The notes beneath the pieces were generated by a model, which was not told the DNA's origin, searched no databases, and saw only the letters and a list, made by a program, of their open reading frames with translations. 64,000 bases of DNA from JBBATK01 sp044228685 (lineage in GTDB: Bacteria > Bacteroidota > Ignavibacteria > Kapaibacteriales > NICIL-2), in contig JBGAUL010000003.1 in assembly GCA_044228685.1 (NCBI GenBank), positions 62,001 to 126,000 of the forward strand. The letters are read 5' to 3'. This document shows positions 26,263 through 35,658 of this stretch, piece after piece. Within the stretch, counting starts at the first letter, position 1. Every line of letters begins with the position of its first letter. The position numbers and the translations under genes were made by a program.

Positions 26263-27636
26263 CTAGGACTTCAACCATCCCAACGCTCGATCAATCAAAG
26301 CCTGCGCCTCTGCCTTTGATGGCGCTTCGGCAATACAGCGCACAATTGGTTCAGTGTTCGATGCACGTAGTTGCACCCATTGTCGAGGCCAATCAACGCG
26401 AATACCATCGCTGTAATTCACGCGCACTTGTTCCAACTCTTGCGCTGTTAAATCGGTATGCCATTCAGTCGGACGCTCTCTCACTTCCTGTTTGAACTTT
26501 AGCATGCTGTAAGCTTGCGAATGCAAGAGTGACGACCACTCATCTGCTGAAGTATGCGCACGCAACCACACTACCAGAGCGATGCCAACGAGAGAGTCTC
26601 GTCCGAAATGACAAGCCGGAACGATAACGCCTCCGCTTCCCTCTCCACCAACAATCGCCTTTGCTGCTTGCATGGCGCGAACAACATTGATTTCGCCAAC
26701 AGCAGAAAGCTCGCATCGACCGCCATGTGCTTCAGCCGCATCAACAGCCATACGCGAAGTTGACAGATTGACAACAGCGACAGCATCGCCCGAAGATTGA
26801 AATGCACTACGATTGCGCATCACTGCTTCAATTGCCAGCACGACGGTTTTCTCTTCACCAATTGCTTCGCCGCGTTCATCAATAATCACAAGACGATCCG
26901 CATCCGGATCGACTGCGATACCAAGATCTGCTTTATGAGCTCGTACCGCTGCGCAGAGTTCCGTGAGATTCTCTGTCAAGGGTTCAGGCGTGTGCGGAAA
27001 TACTCCGCTTCCGTCACAGTACAGTTCAACAACTTCAGCTCCAAGTGTGCGCATGAGCGCTGGCACGGCTGATGAACCGGAACAATTCACGGCATCTACA
27101 ACAACCTTCAAAGGCTTCGAACGAATTCGTCCCAGCGTTGCTTCGTCAAACAAGGGCAAAGCAAGTATGCGATTGATGTGTTGTAGTATAGCGTCATCGA
27201 CACACACAACTAAACCCGCTTGCTGCTCACTGCTGTAGTGCATCGAGTTGTTATCGAGGATGTCCCAGAGTTTGGCGTTTTGATCTGCATCAAGAAAAGT
27301 CCCATCGCCTGCAAGGAACTTCAGACCATTCCATGGTGCCGGGTTGTGGGATGCGGTAATGACGATACCGCCGGCAGCATCACTGTGTTCAGTGAGGAGT
27401 TGAACGGTTGGTGTTGGGACGATGCCAAGCTGACGAATTTCACGTCCGCATGATTGCAGAGCGGCAATGACGAGCGATTCAATCCATTGTCCGGACGGAC
27501 GACCGTCACGTCCAACAACAATTGCACCCGCCGGTAGCATGGTCGCAAAGGCGGCGGCATAATCAACAACAACTCGTGGACTCAGTGCATCGCCCAGCGT
27601 TGCACGCAAACCTGAAATAGATCGTACGAGAGGCAT
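26263..27636 (-). CDS. glmM: Phosphoglucosamine mutase / phosphohexomutase
   Basis: A protein of 457 residues of the alpha-D-phosphohexomutase superfamily. Seen: the phosphoserine loop TASHNPAPWNG, the metal loop DPDADRL, the sugar-binding loop GEGSGGVI, and the C-terminal phosphate site RASNTEPIVR. It probably interconverts glucosamine 6- and 1-phosphate for UDP-GlcNAc synthesis. The sugar loop differs from the GEQSGH of proteobacterial GlmM, so a phosphomannomutase or phosphoglucomutase role cannot be excluded. It lies 23 bp after the thioesterase gene and 63 bp before rsmD. Confidence 0.8.
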   Translation of the reverse strand: MPLVRSISGLRATLGDALSPRVVVDYAAAFATMLPAGAIVVGRDGRPSGQWIESLVIAALQSCGREIRQLGIVPTPTVQLLTEHSDAAGGIVITASHNPAPWNGLKFLAGDGTFLDADQNAKLWDILDNNSMHYSSEQQAGLVVCVDDAILQHINRILALPLFDEATLGRIRSKPLKVVVDAVNCSGSSAVPALMRTLGAEVVELYCDGSGVFPHTPEPLTENLTELCAAVRAHKADLGIAVDPDADRLVIIDERGEAIGEEKTVVLAIEAVMRNRSAFQSSGDAVAVVNLSTSRMAVDAAEAHGGRCELSAVGEINVVRAMQAAKAIVGGEGSGGVIVPACHFGRDSLVGIALVVWLRAHTSADEWSSLLHSQAYSMLKFKQEVRERPTEWHTDLTAQELEQVRVNYSDGIRVDWPRQWVQLRASNTEPIVRCIAEAPSKAEAQALIDRALGWLKS

Positions 27637-27659
27637 GAAGGATTCGTTGGTCTCAGGAA

Positions 27660-28151
27660 TTATTCAATGTGATTCTTCTGCTTGAGCAATTCGCGATTGC
27701 GCAAACGTTGTTCGCGACGGAACAGAGCGTGCTCGAACTGACGCTTTTCATCGTCGGTTTCCGGCTCAAGCTGAGGTACCGGAAGCGGCTTACCATATTG
27801 ATCAATTGCAACAAAAGTCAACAAAGCTGTTGACGCATGAGCAGTCGTGCCGTTCAATGGATCCTCGCGATACACCTTCACTCCCACTTCCATCGAGGTG
27901 TTGAATGCTCGGTTGATGGTGGCATAAAGACGTACAACGTGACTCAGTTTAATCGGCTCGAAAAAATTGATTTCGTCCACCGATGCCGTCACGCAAACCC
28001 GTCCACTATGCTTCATCGCTGCCAAAGCAGCAGCAATATCAATCCAGTGCATGAGACGTCCCCCAAGAAGATTTCCCAAATAGTTGGTATCGTTAGGCAG
28101 AACCATCTCGGTCATTACTATCAAACTGTCACTTGGTTTTTTCGCATTCAT
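27660..28151 (-). CDS. Acyl-CoA thioesterase (hotdog fold, YciA/BFIT-like)
   Basis: A protein of 163 residues. One hotdog domain: VLPNDTNYLGNLLGGRLMHW carries the catalytic Asn/Asp region of the acyl-CoA hydrolase family, followed by IDIAAALAAMKHSG and SVDEINFFEPI. The charged C-terminal tail (about residues 140-163) is an extra helix. It hydrolyses acyl-CoA to free CoA and acid; chain length is unknown. It lies in the DinB-thioesterase-glmM-rsmD run. Confidence 0.88.
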   Translation of the reverse strand: MNAKKPSDSLIVMTEMVLPNDTNYLGNLLGGRLMHWIDIAAALAAMKHSGRVCVTASVDEINFFEPIKLSHVVRLYATINRAFNTSMEVGVKVYREDPLNGTTAHASTALLTFVAIDQYGKPLPVPQLEPETDDEKRQFEHALFRREQRLRNRELLKQKNHIE

Positions 28152-28187
28152 AATGAGGTAGGAACAATGATTACAAAACTACGGAGA

Positions 28188-28706
28188 TCAGGAGTATAGC
28201 TGCTGTAATTCCACGAGCTGCTGAGTATGACGGGATTCATGCTGTGCAATGAACCATAACCATCCAAAAAGAGTTAACTCTCCACGCAAAGCATGAGTAA
28301 AGCGCAATGAGCGCATTTTATCATCGTCAATCGATTTGACATAGTTCAGCAACTGCGTTCGCGAGGCAATTAACTCAGCAACAACATCAAGATCATCAGA
28401 TAGCTCTTCAGGTCTGGTTCGCTCCGGTGCCTCAATGCGAACTGAGCGATCATTGAATGAAATTGTCTGGATATCGCGCTCTTGCTTCAACGCCGCATCA
28501 TCATACGGCTCGCATGGAGCACATACTCGGTCGGCTGCACGGAAAATCTTGGCTGAAGACGACTCGGCTAACATTAAGTGATGAAGGATGTGGCGAGCTG
28601 ACCATCGTCCTTCCGGAGCTAACGAGGGATCGGCAATTGCTTGATATGTCTCTAAGAGCTTTGCGCGAGTGCGAACTAGTTCATCCAGATAAAGGTCACG
28701 AAGCAT
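28188..28706 (-). CDS. DinB-superfamily protein
   Basis: A protein of 172 residues from the ATG at 28706. Longer in-frame starts up to 28892 would add about 60 residues without DinB character. The four-helix DinB/DUF664 fold is indicated by WSARHILHHLMLAESS and the C-terminal QHESRHTQQL. His residues in these helices form the metal site of this family (thiol transferases such as bacillithiol S-transferases, and many of unknown role). Function beyond the fold is not clear. First gene of a four-gene minus-strand run. Confidence 0.78.
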   Translation of the reverse strand: MLRDLYLDELVRTRAKLLETYQAIADPSLAPEGRWSARHILHHLMLAESSSAKIFRAADRVCAPCEPYDDAALKQERDIQTISFNDRSVRIEAPERTRPEELSDDLDVVAELIASRTQLLNYVKSIDDDKMRSLRFTHALRGELTLFGWLWFIAQHESRHTQQLVELQQLYS

Positions 28707-28907
28707 AGGTGCTGTATAATTGATGATCGATCTGAGTGTGCAAACAACAACTACAAATTGTGCAATAGTCACGACTGACGCATAAGGATATGGGAGATTG
28801 TCGAGGGATCGGTTTGAGATAGCACGCAAACGCGCGTTACAACTTTCATAACACCTATATTGAGTACGGAGGACTGAGCCCGGATTTGACAATCGGCGGG
28901 AGGGGAA

Positions 28908-30488
28908 ATGCCATTTACTGAACTCAAAGAGCTCATCACCATTATCACGAACAAGAATATTCCTGACGCAGCGGCGCTGGGAATGAGTCGGCTTGATAAA
29001 AAGGACGCTCGTTACAAACTTTTTGACGGAATTCGCACAGAACGCTTTGCCTCACACGAGGACGCTGCACGCGAGATTTACCAGGGATCACCCAAAGACA
29101 ACAACTTCAAACTTCTGAAGTCGCGCCTTAAGCGTCAGCTTATGAACGCGCTCATTGAATATGATCCCAGTCGAGACAAAGGTCTCTCACCGCAACAACG
29201 CGCCGTCTACGACGCCGTCCGCGGCGTATATGAGGTACGTCTACTCATGAACAACGGCGCACTGCACGTTTCGCGCGATCTCGCGGAGCGTCTGTTTGCC
29301 GTCGCAGTACGTCACGACGTCACCGAGCCTGCCATGCAGCTCGCCCGCATGCTCCGCTCTCTCTTCGTTTACATTGGCGATCGTCGCAAAGCCGAAGAGT
29401 ACGCAGAATTGCACCGACGGTATTATCTGCGCTTCGGAGCTGAAGATCGTTCAGAAGAATTGGTCGACACCATCGCCCTGATGTTCAGCGGCACCACAGA
29501 TGACTTGCACGATCGTCGCACTGAGCTGGAGACTATTCGCAAAGAAATGGCGCAGCTCTATCGTGAGCATCCGACCTTTCTCGTTACGACCAACTTCTTC
29601 CGTGTGCAGTGTCTGACAGCTCACATTCGAAAACAACACTTGCAAGCAGCGCACTACGGATTGGATGCCATCTCCTACCTCGAGGCGCATCCTGAATTTG
29701 TAAGTCGCAACCGCATAGCTGAGTTCGCGACCATGGTCATGAATGAGTACTGCACCATCGGAGATTTTAATGAAGCAGAAAAGCTAGCCGAACGTTGTTT
29801 TGAGAATTACGTCCCGCTCAGCAATCAATGGTACAACTTCCTCTCGCTGTACTACATCCTCACGATGCACAGCGGCGATTACAAGAAGGCCATGTCAATG
29901 GTCAAGAAGGCAGCTGTCTCAGCACTCAGCGTACAACCCAAATCCAACCAAGAGCGCTGGAAGATGTACGCCGGCTATTTGCTGTACTTGCATGAAGCGG
30001 GTTTTGTGAAATTCAGCAAGTCAGAGGTGGAGCTGCTTAGCAAGACCTTCGTGCGACAAAAGTTCTCCTTTGTGTTCAACTACGATTTGGAAGTGTACGC
30101 AAAAGACAAAACCGGAATGCGCATCGCGGTACTGATTCTGGAGTTGCTCTACACGATTGAGGAAGGAAAACTCGACGACATTTTGGCGCTACAGGAAAAG
30201 CTGCGCCTGATTTATTACCGCGTGCTCAAGCCGGATGTGTATCCACGAGCCAATGCCTTCTTCCATTTGATTCAAATTCTGATGCAGGAAGAATTTGATA
30301 CTACTAAAGCGGAAAAGCGGAGTTCTGACGATTTGTCCGTACTACGTCCGCCATCGAGTAGCAGCTCTTCAAAAAATGTCAAAACGCATAGCACGATGGA
30401 AGGCTTAGAGGTATTGCGCTACGAGACATTGTGGATGATGATGTTGGAGAGAATTAAAGAGTTGCGGACTGGCGGCAAACTCAAGTAG
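28908..30488 (+). CDS. Large alpha-helical protein of unknown function
   Basis: A protein of 526 residues with no signal peptide or membrane span. GGGAGGGGAA lies just before the ATG. It is helical throughout with TPR-like pairs (HLQAAHYGLDAISYLEAHPE, DFNEAEKLAERCFENYVPLS, GDYKKAMSMVKKAAV), so a cytosolic scaffold is likely. A Ser-rich stretch (PPSSSSSSKN) near residue 483 precedes a final helix. I do not recognise the family. It is divergent from the DinB gene and about 100 bp before kmo. Function unknown. Confidence 0.8.
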   Translation: MPFTELKELITIITNKNIPDAAALGMSRLDKKDARYKLFDGIRTERFASHEDAAREIYQGSPKDNNFKLLKSRLKRQLMNALIEYDPSRDKGLSPQQRAVYDAVRGVYEVRLLMNNGALHVSRDLAERLFAVAVRHDVTEPAMQLARMLRSLFVYIGDRRKAEEYAELHRRYYLRFGAEDRSEELVDTIALMFSGTTDDLHDRRTELETIRKEMAQLYREHPTFLVTTNFFRVQCLTAHIRKQHLQAAHYGLDAISYLEAHPEFVSRNRIAEFATMVMNEYCTIGDFNEAEKLAERCFENYVPLSNQWYNFLSLYYILTMHSGDYKKAMSMVKKAAVSALSVQPKSNQERWKMYAGYLLYLHEAGFVKFSKSEVELLSKTFVRQKFSFVFNYDLEVYAKDKTGMRIAVLILELLYTIEEGKLDDILALQEKLRLIYYRVLKPDVYPRANAFFHLIQILMQEEFDTTKAEKRSSDDLSVLRPPSSSSSSKNVKTHSTMEGLEVLRYETLWMMMLERIKELRTGGKLK

Positions 30489-30586
30489 GACTGGCAGCTT
30501 AAGGTCGCTCGGGACTTTCGAGCGCAAATCCCGTCCAGGTCGTAGTTTTGCCCTGTTGTCGGTCACCGCATTCAATCTTCACCGCT

Positions 30587-31936
30587 ATGCAACACAAGAA
30601 CATCACCATCGTCGGAGCCGGTCTTGTCGGTTCACTGTTAGCAATCTATCTAGCAAAAAAAGGTCATCGCGTCGACGTTTACGAGCGTCGTCCGGATATG
30701 CGCATTGCCAGCATTTCAGCTGGTCGCTCAATCAATCTCGCTATGAGTGATCGAGGCTGGCGCGGTTTGGAACGTGCCGGAATCATCGACACTATTCGTC
30801 CCATCGCCATCCCTATGCGCGGACGTATGATGCACGATCACAAGGGCAATCTGACCTTTCAACCCTACGGTGAAGCTCACGAAGCTATCAACTCCGTATC
30901 TCGTCGCACCTTGAACACGACCTTGATGGATTGCGCCGAAGCATACGACAATGTGCACTTTCACTTCAGTCATCGCGCAACCGGCATCGATCTTGATCAA
31001 CCCTGGGTTGAGTTTGAAAATGCAAATGGACAAATAGTTCGTGTTGAGTCCGATGTTGTCATAGGGTCAGACGGCGCTTTCTCTGCCATTCGCGACCGCA
31101 TGCAGCACTTGGATCGATTCAACTTTTCTCAAGACTATCTCGAACACGGATACAAAGAGCTTTGTATTCTTCCTGGTCCCAACGGTGAATTTCTGCTCGA
31201 GAAGAATGCTCTTCACATCTGGGCGCGCAGAAGCTTCATGCTCATTGCGTTGCCGAATACAGATGCCACCTTCACTTGCACGCTGTTCTATCCTTTCAAG
31301 GGTGAGGAATCCTTTGAGCATCTTCAAACAGAAGAACAAGTCATGGAATTTTTCAATCGTGAATTCCCCGACGCAGTGCCGCTCATGCCAACGCTACTCG
31401 ACGATTTCTTTGGGAATCCAACCGGTTCGCTAGCCACCATGCGTGCATTCCCTTGGGTTTGGGAAGACAAAGTAGCGCTGATCGGCGATGCGGCGCACGC
31501 AGTTGTTCCCTTCTACGGTCAAGGCATGAATTGCGGATTCGAAGATTGCGTCACGCTCAGCGAGTGTTTGGATGCTTCTCCGGATGATTGGCACAAAGCC
31601 TTCGACACCTATCAGCGTCTGCGCAAACCAAACAGTGACGCCATCGCACAAATGGCAATTGAGAACTTCGTTGAGATGCGTGATCGCGTTGTCGATCCTC
31701 GCTTCTTGCTGCGGAAGAAGATCGAGTCGATGATACACGAACACTATCCCGAGCACTTTACCTCGCAGTACACACTCGTGAGTTTCCGTGCTGACACGCC
31801 CTATGCGGATGCACTGAAGCGCGGTCGAGCCAACGATGCATTGTTCGAGCGCATCATGGCATTGCCGGACATTGAAAACAACTGGAACACCGATGCCACA
31901 CGTCAGCTTATTGCCGGCATGCTTGGAGTGAACTAG
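30587..31936 (+). CDS. kmo: Kynurenine 3-monooxygenase
   Basis: A protein of 449 residues from the ATG at 30587. FAD-binding GxGxxG (VGAGLVGSLLAIYLA), the DG motif GSDGAFSAIRD, and GDAAHAVVPFYGQGMNCGFED place it in the class A flavin monooxygenases. The details RSINLAMSDRGW and FPWVWEDKVALIGD fit KMO. It hydroxylates kynurenine to 3-hydroxykynurenine using NADPH. nadC follows 38 bp later, so the pair points to quinolinate and NAD synthesis from tryptophan. The tryptophan dioxygenase, kynureninase and 3-hydroxyanthranilate dioxygenase genes are not in the window. Confidence 0.92.
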   Translation: MQHKNITIVGAGLVGSLLAIYLAKKGHRVDVYERRPDMRIASISAGRSINLAMSDRGWRGLERAGIIDTIRPIAIPMRGRMMHDHKGNLTFQPYGEAHEAINSVSRRTLNTTLMDCAEAYDNVHFHFSHRATGIDLDQPWVEFENANGQIVRVESDVVIGSDGAFSAIRDRMQHLDRFNFSQDYLEHGYKELCILPGPNGEFLLEKNALHIWARRSFMLIALPNTDATFTCTLFYPFKGEESFEHLQTEEQVMEFFNREFPDAVPLMPTLLDDFFGNPTGSLATMRAFPWVWEDKVALIGDAAHAVVPFYGQGMNCGFEDCVTLSECLDASPDDWHKAFDTYQRLRKPNSDAIAQMAIENFVEMRDRVVDPRFLLRKKIESMIHEHYPEHFTSQYTLVSFRADTPYADALKRGRANDALFERIMALPDIENNWNTDATRQLIAGMLGVN

Positions 31937-31974
31937 ACTAATCCAACAACTTCTTTTTGTGGCAACACAAGCCT

Positions 31975-32832
31975 ATGCTAACACTTTTGCACGACTCTTC
32001 GGTTAGTCGATTGATACAAATTGCCTTGAACGAAGATATAGGCATGGGCGACATTACCACGGAAGCGACGATATCGGAATCAGCTCGCGCAAAGGCGACA
32101 TTTCTGTGTAAGGCAAATGGTGTTGTGTGCGGCTTACCAATCGCCGAGTCCGTGTTCAGAACGATTCACCCGGAAATCTCCTGGCAACCAAGCGTCGAAG
32201 AAGGTGCCGTAGTTGAACGCGGTACCGTCATTGCACAGGTTGAAGGAAGTGCTCATGCGTTGCTCAGCGGTGAACGTACCGCACTTAACTTCATGCAACG
32301 CATGTCAGGCGTTGCTACCATGGCACATCGCTTTGCTTCTGCAGTTGCGCATACTTCGTGTAAGATTCTCGACACACGTAAGACGATCCCGGCGTGGCGT
32401 CGTCTTGACAAATACGCGGCCCAATGTGGCGGTGCTGTCAATCACCGCATGGGATTGTATGACATGGTGATGATCAAAGACAATCACATCGCAGCAGCGC
32501 GGGGAATCGAAAGAGCCCTCGCTGCCGTTCGTCCACTCTTTGAAGAAGGTCGCGTTCGTATCGAAATCGAATGCGATACACTACGCGATGTTGCGGAAGC
32601 TCTTCGCTGTGGTGGTTTTCACAGGATCATGTTCGACAATTTCTCGCTCGAAGACTCACGACGCGGGGTTGATGCAGTTAATGGTCAGTACGAAACCGAA
32701 GCCTCCGGCGGCATCACACTCGACACCGTCGCTGCCGTCGCAGAAACCGGCGTCGACTTCATCTCAACCGGCGCTATCACCCACTCTGCCGTCGCTCTGG
32801 ATATTTCCATGGAAATCATGATTGGCGGGTAG
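31975..32832 (+). CDS. nadC: Nicotinate-nucleotide pyrophosphorylase (quinolinate phosphoribosyltransferase)
   Basis: A protein of 285 residues. ATG at 31975 preferred over an in-frame TTG at 31957. Seen: ALNEDIGMGDITTEA, GERTALNFMQRMSG, the DTRKTIPAWR segment that binds phosphate, YDMVMIKDNHI, and ASGGI near the C-terminus. It makes nicotinate mononucleotide from quinolinate and PRPP. Position directly after kmo suggests that quinolinate comes from the kynurenine route; whether nadA/nadB also exist cannot be seen. Confidence 0.96.
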   Translation: MLTLLHDSSVSRLIQIALNEDIGMGDITTEATISESARAKATFLCKANGVVCGLPIAESVFRTIHPEISWQPSVEEGAVVERGTVIAQVEGSAHALLSGERTALNFMQRMSGVATMAHRFASAVAHTSCKILDTRKTIPAWRRLDKYAAQCGGAVNHRMGLYDMVMIKDNHIAAARGIERALAAVRPLFEEGRVRIEIECDTLRDVAEALRCGGFHRIMFDNFSLEDSRRGVDAVNGQYETEASGGITLDTVAAVAETGVDFISTGAITHSAVALDISMEIMIGG

Positions 32833-32917
32833 ACTCACGTATTGCATCAAGAATTGAGTTTCTCTCGATTCTCCGTCAGTGTGAGATATTCAGATCTGGA
32901 CATCCAACCGAACTCAT

Positions 32918-33877
32918 TTAGATCGCAGCGCGAAGCTGTTCAAGCAAGTACTCCTGCATTTGCTGGAATTGCAGTGGGTTGATGTATTCGTCGCGCAGTG
33001 CGCGTTCATTGGTAAGGAGTGCACCGTAGACGTAGCTGCGGAGCAAGTGTGGTTGGCTAAGGAGTTCTTCGCAATGACGACGGATGGTTGGCAAATCACC
33101 GCGACTAATCGGTCCGCTGAGTGCATGTCGTCCACTATGCACAAAACTCATCAGCGAACTCTCCACCGCACTGAGAACAATTGGCTTAAGAAACAGTGCT
33201 GATTGAATATGTGCAGCGTGCGCCATATCATCTGCCGCCGCAAGCACTGCTTCAACATAATTCGAGGCAAACACTGCCGTCATGTGATAGAGCGCCTTAT
33301 GCTCACGCGTAAACTCATCAAGAATGATCTGCGTTCCGCCTAGCAAGCGCACCAGACTTCGAGCGTGTGCTTCGTCATCTGCATCGCATTCAATGCCCCA
33401 ACAAATCGCGTGCAGCAATCGCTCATGAGCATGTGTGAATGTTTGAAATGGATGAGCTGCAGCTGTTCGCGCGCCTTCTGCTCTGCAGGCCTGAAGTTCA
33501 TCGAGACCACGAGCGCCTGAGCAGTGCACGACGAGTATGTCGTTGAGGATTTCCGCAAAGCACTGAGCCAAGCTGTTGCTAACCGTTGCAATGGATGCAT
33601 CCGGCGTAGCAATCACGACGGCATCGGGAAGAACTGCGTGGTGTTCAAAGAGTTCTTCAACGGAAGCAAAAATTGGGGTGGATTCGAAAGCGAGTTGCAG
33701 TTGCTGACGGCGTTCGTCGGAGCGGACGACAAGCCAAGCAAGACGCTGCTGACGGTGTAGACTGAAGGCAATACTGAGTCCGACTTTGCCAACGCCAATC
33801 ACACCCACACTCTGCTGCAACAGTTCTACCGGCTGCGTAAACTCAGGGAAGGATTGAAGCAGTTCGTGTGAAGACAT
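32918..33877 (-). CDS. Rossmann-fold DUF2520 protein
   Basis: A protein of 319 residues. An N-terminal Rossmann nucleotide-binding segment (VGVIGVGKVGLSIAFSL), DAVVIATPDASI and VVHCSGARGLDEL are followed by the helical DUF2520 domain (HPFQTF, HKALYHMTAVFASNY, GPISRGDLPTI). The family resembles oxidoreductases of the ketopantoate/6-phosphogluconate type, but its reaction is not established. ATG at 33877 preferred over an in-frame start at 33916. Upstream gene on the same strand is cysS. Confidence 0.85.
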   Translation of the reverse strand: MSSHELLQSFPEFTQPVELLQQSVGVIGVGKVGLSIAFSLHRQQRLAWLVVRSDERRQQLQLAFESTPIFASVEELFEHHAVLPDAVVIATPDASIATVSNSLAQCFAEILNDILVVHCSGARGLDELQACRAEGARTAAAHPFQTFTHAHERLLHAICWGIECDADDEAHARSLVRLLGGTQIILDEFTREHKALYHMTAVFASNYVEAVLAAADDMAHAAHIQSALFLKPIVLSAVESSLMSFVHSGRHALSGPISRGDLPTIRRHCEELLSQPHLLRSYVYGALLTNERALRDEYINPLQFQQMQEYLLEQLRAAI

Positions 33878-33979
33878 AGAGAGCGCGAGGGGTCGGATCG
33901 TGAATACAATTCGCAAGACCCTTAGCTTTTGCTGCTAAAGGTCCTGCGATGAAAAATCAATTCATTAAACTCTTCGAAA

Positions 33980-35440
33980 CTAGGCAGGATCGAGTTCCCA
34001 ACCATCTTTTGTATCTCGTAACACCCATCCGGTGGCAGAGATTTCTTGTCGTAAAGCATCCGCTCGCGCGAAGTCACGATCTTTCTTTGCCTGCCAGCGT
34101 TGTGCCGCCAAATTTTGAACGTGTTCAGGTGCTTGAGGACGCTCCACGACAGGTGCCGGACCAATAGTCCAGACATCAAAGATTGCATTCAGCTCCGCGA
34201 AGAGATCAAGGAATGCTTGCCGTGAGCTCGGATTGAGTCCACCAAGATCAGTCGAATTCAAGGCACTAAACAAAGCCGCCAATGCACGTGGTGTATGTAG
34301 GTTGTCAGCCAAAGCACTGAAGACGCCTTCGCGCACCACATGTGCTGACACTTCTCGCTCACCTTTAGACTCCCACACTTGGTAGATCGCTTCTTGAACA
34401 CGCTGACGAGCCTTTGCAGCGGCACTTAAACCATCGAATGTAAAGTTGTAAACCGATGCGTAGTGCGAAGACAGCATCGCAAAGCGAATGTCGCGAGCGT
34501 CGATACCGCGATTGATCAAATCACGAAGTGTAAAGAAGTTGCCAAGTGATTTAGACATCTTCTTACCTTCGACTTCCAAGAATTCATTGTGGCACCAGAA
34601 CTTTACGGGATCGATACCGTAGCCGGCCTTGCTCTGCGCGATCTCATCTTCGTGATGAGGAAAACGCAGGTCAACTCCACCGGTGTGAATATCGAAAGGC
34701 AATCCAAGGAGCTCGTTGCCCATGGCGGAGCACTCGATGTGCCATCCCGGACGACCCGGAAGCGAAGGGTTTTCAGCGTTAAGATTGAATTCCCAATAGG
34801 GCTCACCTTCTTTACGTGCTTTCCAAAGCACGAAGTCGCTGACGCTATCACGCTCGTATTCATCAGCATCGATGCGAGCACCTTCGCGGAAGTTGTCGAA
34901 GTCGACTTTGAAGAGACGACCGTAGCTATCCTGACGACGCCATGCATGCAAATCAAAGTACACACTGCCGTCAGCTACGTACGCGCAACCGCGTTCGAGA
35001 ATGCGGCGGATCAAATCTTGCATTTGATCAATGTACTCAGTTGCCCGCGGCATCGATGAAAAGTGTTCGCTGCGAATTCCCAATTGCTCGATATCGGCGA
35101 CGAATTCTCGCTCGAAAAACAGCGTGAAGTTTCTCAGGTTCTCATTGGGATTGTCGCTCTGCTTACCCATCGCAGCTTCCCATCGCTGACTGCCAATGGC
35201 GGAGTCGCGGATGGTTTTGTCGTCGATATCAGTGATGTTCATCACCCACTTCACCGAATATCCGCCCACGACGCGCATGACGCGTTGCAGAAGATCGGCG
35301 AATAGAAAGGCACGCATGTTGCCGATGTGAGCATGGTTATACACGGTCGGACCGCACGAATAGATGCTAACATTACCGGGATGAACCGGATGGAACTCTT
35401 CAACGCTCTTGCTAAGTGTGTTATAAAGATGAATAGTCAT
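33980..35440 (-). CDS. cysS: Cysteinyl-tRNA synthetase
   Basis: A protein of 486 residues, class I. Seen: zinc Cys29 in SCGPTVYNHAHIGN (HIGH-type motif at 38-41), Cys237 in WHIECSAM, His262 and Glu266 in FPHHEDEIAQS, and KMSKS at 294-298. The C-terminal anticodon-binding region is present and ends in a conserved-looking GWVLRDTKDGWEL. It charges tRNA-Cys in the cytosol. Length and motifs are normal. Confidence 0.97.
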   Translation of the reverse strand: MTIHLYNTLSKSVEEFHPVHPGNVSIYSCGPTVYNHAHIGNMRAFLFADLLQRVMRVVGGYSVKWVMNITDIDDKTIRDSAIGSQRWEAAMGKQSDNPNENLRNFTLFFEREFVADIEQLGIRSEHFSSMPRATEYIDQMQDLIRRILERGCAYVADGSVYFDLHAWRRQDSYGRLFKVDFDNFREGARIDADEYERDSVSDFVLWKARKEGEPYWEFNLNAENPSLPGRPGWHIECSAMGNELLGLPFDIHTGGVDLRFPHHEDEIAQSKAGYGIDPVKFWCHNEFLEVEGKKMSKSLGNFFTLRDLINRGIDARDIRFAMLSSHYASVYNFTFDGLSAAAKARQRVQEAIYQVWESKGEREVSAHVVREGVFSALADNLHTPRALAALFSALNSTDLGGLNPSSRQAFLDLFAELNAIFDVWTIGPAPVVERPQAPEHVQNLAAQRWQAKKDRDFARADALRQEISATGWVLRDTKDGWELDPA

Positions 35441-35658
35441 ACAAGCTTTAAAGTCTGTGTGTTACAAAGAATGAACCGGGTACGAACAAGAAGGAGAGGG
35501 ACATAAGAGTCCAGGTTGCTTTAGATTAGCAACAACAGAGACAACAACAACAGGTGTTGTGTTGAGGTGCGATATGGGTAGAGTTGACCGTCACAATTGC
35601 AAGATAGACAATTTTCGGACCAAATCAAGTCGGTAGTCCCACGGATTTAGTGAGACGA

